Source of the DNA: Monocercomonoides exilis
Taxonomy: Eukaryota > Preaxostyla > Oxymonadida > Polymastigidae
Reading direction: 5' to 3'
DNA length: 64,000 nucleotides
Assembly (NCBI GenBank): GCA_001643675.2
Contig: LSRY02000004.1
Span: 2,217,501 to 2,281,500 of the forward strand
Shown here in pieces: positions 9,375 through 18,884 of this stretch. Position 1 is the first letter of the stretch. Each line of letters starts with the position of its first letter. The notes beneath the pieces are model-generated. The model searched no databases and was not told the DNA's origin. It saw only the letters and a list, made by a program, of their open reading frames with translations. The translations under genes were made by a program, and so were the position numbers.

Positions 9375-11273
9375 TTAATTGGGCTTCGTCACTCCATCAC
9401 TCATAAAAGTAATTTCCTTTGATCTTACAGTTTCACTCTCTCTTATTGTAACCGTTGCCTCTATTTTTCCAATCTTTTCCTCTCGCTGTTGATCAATTGC
9501 ATTTGCAGCCAGTTCATTTTGAGTATCTGCTGTTGTGGCGATTGCATGAGAAGGGGATACAGGGAGCAAACAGTCCGCCTGACCAGTTGTGTTAAGTGTT
9601 ATGCTGGGCATTTCACCAGGCTGGCTTGTCAAAGGCGGTTGTGGGATAAACGCCAAGTGACCTCTCATTTCTGATGATAAGGACCTTGGAGGCTGAGGGA
9701 CAAGTGCCTGTTGGAACATTTGCATTGGGTTGAGGGACAACTGAGGGGAGAAGGCTTCTGGGAAAGGTCTAGCCAATATTTGCTGCATTCCGGATGATAT
9801 ATTGGACTTGAAATATGATCGTGAAGGTGTATGTGCTGAAGGCGACAACCTTGCGTGATGCGCGATAAGCACCTCTGGCACCCCCTTTAAGGAGTAAGCT
9901 GAAATGGAAGCAGCTTTTAATGTGTACGGTCTGAATTCCGCAGGAATCCCAACCTGGTCCATCGTCCGTCTTGCCAGCTTTCTCATTCCATTAACTGAAA
10001 GTGGGGTTTTCACCACAGTATAAAGAAGGAATGTGTCATTGTGAGGATATGTCTCTTTCACCCTCCTCCACAATTCCAAGACTGCTCAATAGGGGCAAAT
10101 TTTTTCTTGATCCGGGCGCATGACTGCGATAGTTATGAAAGATCTTTGTAATTGTGTCTTCATCTTCGTATTCAGGTAGATTGCATCCTGCGTAACAATT
10201 GAACGTTGCATGGAGATGGCTGCTAACTCAGCAAAGCGGTACGATGAAAATAACATGCATAAAACGATGCATTTTAATGTGAGGTCATAAAATGTGAGCT
10301 GCTCATTCGTTGGTTGTCTTTCATAGAAATCGAAAAATTGATTTGGCGACCACATTGAGGTATACGGTGTTCGAGGGATATGACTTCTGGCAAACGATCT
10401 GAAGATAGAGTTCACAATTGCTGCTTCTCCTAAGTCTTTATCGAACACGAGTTTTGAAATGAGTGACATAGCTGAGCGTGTTTGACTTAACACAGAATAA
10501 GAAATTCCGTTGTCCCTTAAAGAAATAAAGCTGAGGCAACAACCTTTTATCCAACTGCTCCACTCCTTCGGGCAATCTATCCCATCCGGAAAACCTGTGA
10601 ACTTGCCAAATAATGCATAGCCATAAGTGTAAACTGTCCATGTCGTCTCGCACACGCTCCCTTTCACTTCCAAGGCAATTCTATTGTCAATGTTATTTCT
10701 CTCTGCTGTTCTGCAATAAAACTGTTCACCTCTCTGTCTTACCATAACTTTGCTGCCATGTACTGTCCCGGTGGAAGCGTTGCACCCGCTTGAGTCATTC
10801 CCATTCCAGGCTTCAAACAATAATTGCTGTGATTCCAGATTATGCAACGCGTCATTAACTTGTCCAAGAGCTGATTCCACACCTGCCCTCTCCAATTCGG
10901 TAGGAGCAGAATTGCTCTCGCTTTCTCTGCTGCTATCTTCCGAAGCGTCGGAAGCAAAAGCGGAATTGGAGGATGTGCCCAAACTATCTCCTGACTCCAC
11001 TTCCATGCGAGACCGTCTTCGCATATGTGGCTTCCTGGTCCGCTCCACCTTCTTAGTTTGTGGCTTCGTCTTGAGGCGAACGCGTCGATGGTTGGTTGAA
11101 CCTTCATTTCTTGTAGAACTTCTTCCATAGCTTCGTTGTTTATTTGGTAGTCTCCCGCTCGCTCCAGGCGAGACAGAGCGTCTGCTTCTATATTGTTCAC
11201 TCCGGGAATGTAAACTGGTGTAACTACTAGCTGTTCCTTTGTCACAAGGCTGTGAATCTTCTTCTATAGACAT
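9375..11273 (-). pseudogene. DIRS tyrosine recombinase ORF, interrupted
   Basis: The probable start is the ATG at 11273, inside the overlap with the RT ORF, though the same frame is open further upstream to 11648. The N-terminal part is Ser/Arg-rich and the recombinase core begins near 10700. The first catalytic Arg sits in SSYRFAELAAI. A TGA at 10088-10086 splits the frame exactly where the family has its Cys-Pro-x-x-Ala-Leu segment; the same frame resumes at once (AVLELWRRVKETYP). In the second catalytic block the usual His-x-x-Arg appears as YTLK (in RPYTLKAASISAY), so both key residues seem lost. A Tyr candidate remains in PSRSYFK. About 100 further Pro/Gln-rich residues follow. Likely inactive. 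Confidence 0.75.
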
Positions 11274-12733
11274 CTCAGATTCCTTCCTGCTCCCCAACGA
11301 TTGATGTTGAAAACTGCTGACGTGTTGTCCGATCTGATCAGCAGGCGCTTCATTCTTTGTTCCCTGAGCAGTGGGCGGAAGTGCAGGAGTGATAGTAATA
11401 TTGCTAGCAACTCCCGGTAATTGGATGATTGTGTTCTGGCTGCCGCCCTGAATGATGTGTGGAAGATTAACTTTTTTCGAGCGATTTGCAGGGTTGTCCC
11501 CATTGCTGTAGGAGAAGCATCCGTTGTCAGAATTGCCTGCCATGGATGGAAGGAATTGAGTTTGCGTGGTTTGTTGAGGAGAAGACGGGTTTGCCAGTAT
11601 TGAATTTGGTCTAAAACCTTGGGACTGAGCCGGAACGATCCACCCCACCCCGCCTTCTTGACTGCCTTGGTTAGGGATTCGTCAAGTGTATTCATGTGCA
11701 GGGATGCATCCTGTGCTACAAACCTGATTGCACTGATTGATCCCACAAATCCCGCATAATGCCTCGTTCTCACTTGCACGTTTCTCATAGCGATCCTTGC
11801 CCATCTCTTGCACATTGCACACAAGCTCATCCTCCTCTCCTGTTCTAAGCACACACTCATCTGGTTCGTATTCCAAATCCATCCCAGATAAGTGAACACT
11901 TGCTTGGGGGCTGTCTCGCTCTTCTCTTTGTTGATGATGAAACCCAGCGTTTCGAACCACTGAGAAATCTCTTTCGTAATCCTTGAGAGTTCGTCTGCGT
12001 CTTGGTGAAGGAGGAGCACGTCGTCGAGGTACGAAACACAGCGAACGTTCCATCTCTGTCTCACTTTCTTTTCAACCTCTCGCATCACCTTTGTGAAGAT
12101 ACGTGGTGCATCTTTCATTCTGAATGGCATGCCTTCGAATGCGAAGTACTTGTCGCCGAGCTTGAATGCAAGGTACGGGATGAACGATTCGTTCACTGGA
12201 ATCTGGAAATATGCTTGCGAAATGTCTAATGATGTTGCAAAGTCTCCCTCTTGAAGAAGCTTCTCCACAGTGCGTTGGTCTTCCATCTTGAAGTGAGTGT
12301 TCTTCAACGCGGCATTCAGCGGGCGACAGTCCAAGACTTGGCGGTATTTTCCGTTCTTCTTGAGGATGAAGAATAGGTTGCTCAGACATTTGACTTCTGC
12401 TTTCTTCAGCTGCCTGAGAATTCTTGCTTGAATTCCTTCCTTTACCCACCGCGCGCATTCTTCTCGCTCTATTTCTGTGCCGATGAATCCTTTTCCTGCA
12501 GCAACTTCTTTTTCTAGTTTTTCTCTGGCTTGCTTCCCTTTCCAAATCGGCTTGATTCCGTTGGAGATTATTCTCCTCACTGGCATGTCTGTCCATGCCT
12601 GGAGGAAGAATTTCGTTCTTCCTCCTATGACACCCTCTGGTTTTCCTACTGGGAGGACTTCCTCCCGACAGAGCGGCTTCTGAATCTGCTTGTACTCTTG
12701 TTTCTCCTTCGATTCCGTCCACTTCATCGCCAT
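10739..12733 (-). pseudogene. DIRS reverse transcriptase-RNase H ORF, one in-frame stop
   Basis: Reverse transcriptase with LDISQAYFQIPV, FEGMPFRMKDAPRIF and the catalytic YLDD (CVSYLDDVLLL). RNase H follows with TTDASPTAMG, SSNYRELLAIL and RSDNTSAVFNINRWGAG. A TAG at 11266-11264 interrupts RNase H, and the same frame continues with TPVYIPGVNNIEADALSRL, the conserved RNase H end. The C-terminal domain seen in many DIRS elements comes next (TIDAFASRRSHKLRRWSGPG ... PPIPLLLPTLRKI ... LLPNWRGQVWNQLL) and ends at a TAA that looks like the natural stop. RT catalytic residues are intact, so the damage is limited. The 3' part overlaps the recombinase ORF in another frame, which is normal for DIRS. 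Confidence 0.88.
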
Positions 12734-13527
12734 TTGTTGGGTTTTGCGTAGTTCTCCCCCCGAAAAAACCGCCTTCTCTGTGAGATTCTCCCACGCGAAC
12801 GGCCTCCGATGCTGCTCCTGTATGTGGATATCGGATGTGCTCGTTTAATAACTTCTTTTAGGTAATCTGTGAGCAAGGGATCATCCATTTCCTCTCTTAA
12901 TGCTCTCGCTGCAGCGAAACCCTGACGTCCTGCCACTCTCGTTATTCTGCTTTCCTGTAATGCTGCCGTTACCAGAGTGAGCGCATCTTCGATTTGTGTC
13001 TTTGCTTCTCCGTGTGCTGCGCCTCTCGCCAACAGATGGGCCTTAATGGTAGGGCAGAGCTTCTTTTCAATTCGCTCCCCTGCTTCATCCAGGGCATCCG
13101 ATGCCCACTTTGCTGTAAACTCGGGTTTGCGAATTGACGAAGGGATGAACGGAGCCAGGGGAATGGAATTATAGAATTCGATTGTTTCTGCCACGTCCCT
13201 CTTGTCTATTGGGATGTCAAAAATTTTATAAGATAAGACGCTGCCATAGAAATCTGCAGCCTCTCGTTCCAGGATAACTTGCATTCAATCCTCTGGGTCG
13301 CTGTCACTTTCTTCACCTTGGGATTGTGAAGACTGCAGAATCGATGAAAAAGGTTCCGGTTGAGTTATTTGCGAATTAAAACTTGGAGGAGGAAGTAAAT
13401 TTTCCTGTGACGCAGCAGAAGCACTGGAGGGGGATGGAAAGACTGCCCCACCGCTCGTTGGCCCGGCGGCCTGAATTCCAGGCATCGCTCCCGACGCGAG
13501 TCCAATTGTGCTTTGCAGGATCATCAA
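12724..13527 (-). pseudogene. DIRS gag-like ORF with one in-frame TGA
   Basis: First ORF of the element, immediately inside the 5' terminal repeat. It starts at 13527; 80 Ser/Pro/Gln-rich codons end in SDSDPED, then TGA (13287-13285), and the same frame continues without any gap for 186 codons (MQVILEREAADFYGSVLSYK onward). The second part is helical and ends in an Arg-rich segment (GGRSRGRISQRRRFFRG) suited to nucleic-acid binding. It overlaps the start of the RT ORF by 10 bp. An initiation codon directly after the TGA means reinitiation is also possible. Gag identity rests on position and composition rather than a recognised domain. Confidence 0.65.
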
Positions 13528-13537
13528 ATAAAAATAT

Positions 13538-13636
13538 TTTTGATCGACTAGCCCCGTTATTACAAGGGTCTACTCCCATAACAAGAGGTGTTGTAGATTA
13601 ACCAATCGTTCTTTAGAATTAATAGGCTTGCACCTT
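13538..13636. repeat. DIRS 5' inverted terminal repeat
   Basis: Inverted match to 9003-9082 over its inner part; its outer part (GAATTAATAGGCTTGCACC) is repeated in complement in the internal region at 9304-9330. The outer limit is near 13634-13640. Confidence 0.85.
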
Positions 13637-13697
13637 TTAATTTTTATTTTCTTTGAATTTCTTATGAACCCATTAACTAGCAGGTCTAATCATATTA

Positions 13698-13746
13698 GGG
13701 TCATATTTTTATCAGATCCTATTTTTTTTATTCGATCCTATTTTTT
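13698..13746. repeat. Left terminal inverted repeat of pogo-like element
   Basis: Pairs with 15662-15710 in inverted orientation. Two degenerate subrepeats are visible (TCAGATCCTATTTTTTTTAT and TTCGATCCTATTTTTTTAAA). They could be transposase binding sites, which is inference. Confidence 0.8.
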
Positions 13747-14042
13747 TAAAATCAATTATTCAGCCACCCACATTTCGATTTATTAATAGTATTTTTGGTA
13801 TATAAGAAAAATATCAGCAACTGAATAAATACATTTAAATGCATAACCTGTTTCTTGTGGGGGGGAAATGGGGGGGTTAAAAGCCTCCCGTTGAAATTCT
13901 ATCAGTTACAGGTTGGTTCCAATGAATTAAATACAAAAAAATATGCATTTAATGTTCAAAAAATTAAATTTCAATGAAAATTGAAATTTATAATAATAAA
14001 TTAAATAAATTGGCTTAATGATCATAACCCAAAAAATAAAAA

Positions 14043-15635
14043 ATGAAAAAGGAAGTTGCAAGAAAATCTACTGCGGGTCAGCTGAAGCTGCGAGAGGCGA
14101 TGCTATCATTCAAATACAGACAATTTCGGAATCCGCTGGAGCGAATGGCGCACATAGTTAACGATGGAGCTGTGCGTATGGTGGACGCATACAACAGCAA
14201 AAAATTCAGCAAAATCCGAATCAAGCGTGCGGTGAAGGCTGTTCGGCAAGGAAGGCTAGTTTCAAAAATTGGAAGACCTGCTGTGGTCATTGGAGAAAAA
14301 GAGCAAACAGTGCTGGATGAAATAAAAATAGAATCACTGTCTGGAGCAAGCTTAACAATCAAGAAAATGCGTGAACTGGTTTGTATAAATATTCTTTGAA
14401 ATGTATTAATTAATATTAATTAGATTGAAAATGTTGTTAATGATTTGAAACCAGAAAACACGCCAGATGTTAAAGTTTCTGCGTCAGTTGCCTACGATTT
14501 CATCAAACGACATCCAGAGCTGAAGACATCAAAGCCAAAAATTGTTGATGCGAACAGGCTTGCCGCATCATGCCAACAAGTTCTAAAGCCCTGGTATGAT
14601 ATGCTCAACGGATTACATCAGAACAACAGTTACAACAACGCACTGATTTTCAACGTGGATGAGTCTTCACTCAGGGTTCCCGACAGCTCCAATCGGAATG
14701 TCGTTCATCCGGCAAATACAAAACCCGGTTACGCTAAATCTGCTGCGCGAATGGCGAATTCTACACTGATTGCGGCGGTCGCAGCAGATGGACAATCACT
14801 TCCTTCAGTGATCCTGTGGCCGAGTCTCAAACTTCCTGATGACTTGAAGCCTCTTCAGTCTACAAATCTTGAGATTTGGCCGAACAAATGCGGATGGATG
14901 GAATCTTCAACATTTAGGAAGTATGCACTTACAATTCTTCTCCCTTCAATCAAAGAAAGAAGGCAACGCATGTCACTCGACGAATCGCACTGCTTGCTTC
15001 TAATCGACTCCCACATTTCTCGAGCAGATCCAACAATCTGGCGAGAGTTCAAAAAAGAGAATGTAGATGTTGTGACATTCGTCCCTCACAGCACACACAT
15101 CTGCCAGCCACTGGACAGAGGTGTATTTGCCGTTCTGAAGTCAGAAATGAGTTCACAGTACGAAGCACCTTCGTCGTCGTCTTCAGCAGCGAAAAGAATA
15201 GCTCTTGTGGAAGCTCTACAACAATCAATTCATTCGGCGCTATCACCTTCGGTCATCAAAAGAGCATTCAAATGCAGCGGCGTGCTGAAAGACTCGTCTG
15301 GGCCAGTTCTGATGAAGCTTCCTCAATCATCGACTTATCCTCTTCCTTCTCATAAAAATCGATTTGACTTCTACGGTAAAGAAATAACAGAAGAAAAGGT
15401 GCTAAATGAGTGGGATGATTATTTGAAAAAGAAAAGCGAAATGGAAAATGAAAAAGAAAACATTTCTGATGAAGAAAATGATGAAACAATGAATTTCACG
15501 AAAAAGCTGAAAAGAAAATTCAAAATACTTCAAGATGAGAACGATATAGAGAAAGAATCATCTGATGAAATTGAAAGAGGAAAGGGAAAAAGAAAAGTCA
15601 TACGCAAATTAGATTCGAGTTTTGTATTTTTTTGA
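14043..15635 (+). CDS. pogo/Tigger-like DDE transposase
   Basis: Two exons, 14043-14378 and 14424-15635, joined across a 45-bp GT-AG intron (CTG|ATT, phase 0) give about 515 aa. The N-terminal 110 residues are basic and helical, with two helix-turn-helix-like segments (SFKYRQFRNPLERMAHIVND; IRIKRAVKAVRQGRLVSKIG), as expected for CENP-B/Psq-type DNA binding. The catalytic core shows all three acidic positions of the pogo DDE_1 family: first Asp in FNVDESSLRVP, second in LLLIDSHISR, third in STHICQPLDRGVFAVLK. The tail is charged (KKLKRKFKILQDENDIEKE). There is no internal stop. It lies inside terminal repeats with TA flanks, so its role is cut-and-paste transposition of this element. Confidence 0.87.
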
Positions 15636-15661
15636 ATTTTTTTTTGAATTTTTCATTTCGA

Positions 15662-15710
15662 AAAATTTGGGTACTAATAAAAAAAATGGGTACTAATAAA
15701 AATATGACCC
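15662..15710. repeat. Right terminal inverted repeat of pogo-like element
   Basis: Contains two near-identical direct subrepeats (GGGTACTAATAAAAA at 15669 and 15688) and ends ATATGACCC followed by the flanking TA. Confidence 0.8.
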
Positions 15711-15712
15711 TA

Positions 15713-16073
15713 TAAAAAAAAACAAATGAATAAATGAATAAAAGTCAAACCATATTGCAAAAAATATAAATAAACAAAAGTTTTTAACTAATAAAAAAAA
15801 AAAAGAATTTCAATAACAAATCCAAAATCAACAAAATATAAATAAGAAAATTGATAATCCTTCAAAATGATATTAACAGCTGCTTCAATAACTAGTCAAC
15901 AAAATCACAGCAATAAATAACAACAATCTCATCAACAAAATTGCAACTGCAATTCTAATCACAAAATAGAAACACTTAAAAAATAAATAAAAAGATAATT
16001 ATAATAATAATAAAATTTCTAAATAGAGAAGTACATATATTGTTGGCCTGCTATTCATTTGTCCATGCGCTGC
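15713..16073. other. AT-rich intergenic spacer
   Basis: A-rich DNA between the transposon and the convergent membrane-protein gene; no gene seen. Confidence 0.5.
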
Positions 16074-17098
16074 TCAGACAAGCCACGAAAACGAACCCTT
16101 CCGAAGAATCTTTTCCCAAAGCACATGAATTTCGTGATTAGCGAGCGGTTCATGAAAATTCCCTTGATTCCTGTTCATTTTTGCGTTTTCTTTCTTCTTC
16201 TTTGCTTCCTCCTCTGCTCTTTTCTTTTCTGCTTCCTCTGCCTCTACTTCTTTTTGATCTTCCTTATCATAATACTTGTTGATCTCATCAATCTCCGCAC
16301 TCAGTTCTTCAACACTCAGCCCCCTTTGAATCACATTTATCAGCCTCTGTTCTTTCTCTTTTTCTCGCTTCTCCTTCGCTTTCGCCTTCTCTTTCGCCTT
16401 CTCTTTTCTTTCTTGTTCTTCCTGGTTTTTTCTAATTTTTTCCGCCTTTCTCCTTTTCCACTCCTCTGCCCGTATTTCCTGCATTTCTCTGCCCCTCTTA
16501 CACACAGCTAATGCCTGCCACGCAAGCAGCACTTTATTTGAATCCACTCTTTGCTTCACCCACTTAACATCCCCCTTCACCAGATACAGCCCCACGCAAA
16601 ATGCCACATACTCAACAAACAACCACACCAGCATCGGAACCAGCGACAGCATCATGTTTCTTTCCATCTTGTGTGCCCGCTCAATCAGCTCGTCGGTCAC
16701 AACCACTGCTGACATGAACCGCTCTGCTCCTTCCCACGCCTCTCCGCTCGAAGTCGGAGGGTCAAATATCCCAATCCCGTCCAAGCACAGTGCTGGAATA
16801 AGCACAATAGCAATCCCAATCGTCGATCCAAACATAATCCCGCAGTACCGCACGTTCTTGCTGCATATCGTCTCGAAATCATAAAATTTCGACAACTTCA
16901 TGTTGAATGCAAAAATATGCATCGAGATAATTGTTAGGAACAACGGAATGAAAGTAATTGTCCACGAGCTCGTGAAGTTGTCTGTTTGATCGTCAACATG
17001 CAGCAAGCATTCCAATCGCACACGTTCACATTCACACAAAAAGAACAAAACAAAACAAATTAATAAATGAAATGAAATGAATAAAATCATAATTCTTG

Positions 17099-17129
<31 letters not shown>

Positions 17130-18732
17130 AATATAAAGCCTCTCTTTTCTTTTACTCGCACTCACTCATTCATTCACCCTCCTTTAACACTTTGCATACA
17201 GCACAGTTTCACAGAAAAGAACACCCACGCAAAAACGATTCCAATCAGAGAAATAATAAGCATGGACAAAGTTAAACAACAACGCTTTGGAAATTTTAGC
17301 CAGTGTGATACATAAAACCCTTCAAATGCCATTGAACAATAGAAAAGCAAAAAATAGAACAAAAGAGAGAATAAAATTGTATCTGAGTTAGTAATCAATC
17401 GTCCATCTTCTGTGAATTTTTGTGTGACTGTCTCTGTGCCAGCCACTTTTCTGAAAAGTGCATCATCAGTAATCTTATTTTCCATGATACTCCTTTGAGG
17501 ATACGGCTTTGTCACTGGACCATCAACCAAGCGATTGCGGATGTTAAATGTGTGCTCATTCCCATTCACAAAATTGTCAAGATCATTGCACAAAAAGAAA
17601 AGCACAAACAAAAAGCTTCCTCTCATCACTGTTAATACAGCAAGTGAAATCCAAAAATATTTTTGCTTTACCAAATACAGAATTAAGAAAAAGAAAAACG
17701 ATGTCAACATCAATAATGCAACGGTGAATTGGCCTTTCGATCGTGATAGGCTGAACGAAAAGACCGATCTGGTGACTTTGTTCGTCAAAAGATTCGACAC
17801 ATGTTCATCATCGGCCAGCTTGTCGAAAACTGGCCCACGGATAAAATTCGTTGTGTAGAAGATGGCAAAGAAAAAGAATAAAAGAAACAGCATCAGTGAT
17901 ATCCACATCAATGTGAACAGAATAAAATTTATCCACGGATGTTCGATTGTGCTTTTCAGATCTTGAAAATCCATCCAGAAACCATGTCTTTTCCCAAACA
18001 GCACTTCTGGAAAAGTTCCATACAACCGAATGGTATCTTTCCATCCTTTCGGGCTCAGACCAAACCGGGTTTTGTCCGCAACATCCTGAAAACAGAGCAA
18101 GGCAAAATTCAAACCAACAAATAAACAAAAATGAAAAGAAGTCCATCAAAAAAAAAAAAAAAAATTCACTCGCTGTGCCTGCTCCAGCACAGCGCAAAAC
18201 ACACACATCAGCATTATTTGGATCGTACGTGTCCAGATCCTGGAACTCGTTCTGGTTCATGAAGATGTTGTCTCTCAGCCTTGGCAGTTCTTCAACCACA
18301 ATTTCATGCCAAAACCTACATTCAGCCAAATCCCGTAAATTTTGATCATTAAAAAATAAAAAATTCTTCACACTCTTCTGTATCCAGCATCTTTCGGAAA
18401 AACTTCGACGTCCCCATCAGCCCCATTTTCGTCCTTGTATCGCATTTCCTTAAAATCCTGCCAATTTTTCAAAACCTCAAAACCCAACTAAAAATCCCAC
18501 ACCGCTTCCATATGTCCATCGGCACTCCTGCACCACGTGCGTTCAAACACAAACCTTCCATTAACCGCAAAACAGCAAAAAACAAAAAATGCACACTTTT
18601 CACATCCACCAGTCCACAATCTTCATCTGAAGAGCTGCTGGACGTCGGGTCTTCAATGTCTGTAACCATGGGAATCGACTCTTGGATCGCTCTCTCATTT
18701 CCTGCGTGGCTTAAAACTTCTGTAGATTTCAT
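16074..18732 (-). CDS. Large multi-pass membrane protein with long charged coiled-coil tail
   Basis: Multi-exon gene read leftward from the ATG at 18732. Exons join in frame: a Ser/Asp-rich start (DIEDPTSSSSSDEDCG), a segment beginning GFEVLKNWQDFKEM, a segment with VVEELPRLRDNIFMNQNEFQ, a long exon from about 18089 (DVADKTRFGLSPKGWKDTIR) and the last exon from about 16980 to the TGA at 16074. At least eight hydrophobic helices are visible, including ILFTLMWISLMLFLLFFFFA, LLMLTSFFFFLILYLV, LTLSMLIISLIGIVFAWVFF and ITFIPLFLTIISMHIFAF. The C-terminal 150 residues are a basic/acidic helix (KEKAKAKEKREKEKEQR). The 'W..TFIPLFL' helix faintly recalls TMEM185-type proteins, but I would not name it. 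One intron contains an (AAAT)n microsatellite at 17104-17131. Confidence 0.6.
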
Positions 18733-18884
18733 CGATCTGGTATATAAATTGTTTTGTTAACTGATTCGCAGTTGTCCAATCGACCGCATTCACTCATTTG
18801 GTTCATAAGCATTGCTAGGCAATCTGGTAATTTTTTTGGAGTGTTTTTGTGAATTTTCGTAGTCAATAGAAAAATATATTAGAG

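Larger units (their letters stand above)
9003..13636 (-). mobile_element. DIRS-type tyrosine-recombinase retrotransposon (decayed copy)
   Basis: About 4.6 kb, read on the minus strand. Gene order is gag-like ORF, RT-RNase H plus C-terminal domain, then overlapping tyrosine recombinase. The ends are inverted repeats, and an internal complementary region near the 3' end is the reverse complement of both outer termini joined together. That layout is diagnostic of DIRS elements, which replicate through a circular intermediate and integrate by recombinase without target duplication. Three in-frame stop codons (13285-13287, 11264-11266, 10086-10088) and altered recombinase motifs indicate a non-autonomous or dead copy. 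It lies 61 bp from the pogo-like element and on the edge of a repeat-rich region. Boundaries are accurate to a few bases. Confidence 0.9.
13698..15710 (+). mobile_element. pogo/Tigger-like (Tc1/mariner superfamily) DNA transposon, apparently intact
   Basis: A 2013-bp element flanked by TA on both sides (13696-13697 and 15711-15712), the target duplication of the superfamily. The terminal inverted repeats start GGGTCATATTTTTAT and extend about 48 bp with a few mismatches; each contains a second internal iteration resembling ATTTTTTTTATT plus GTACCCA or GATCCTA. One gene encodes a full DDE/D transposase with a 45-bp intron. With both ends, the flanking TA and an uninterrupted frame all present, the copy looks young and possibly autonomous. 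Confidence 0.88.

Noticed and set aside
11273-11648. Upstream extension of the DIRS recombinase ORF to 11648
   Set aside because: This part overlaps the RNase H coding frame completely and shows no recombinase sequence; a start within the overlap near 11273 or later is more likely.
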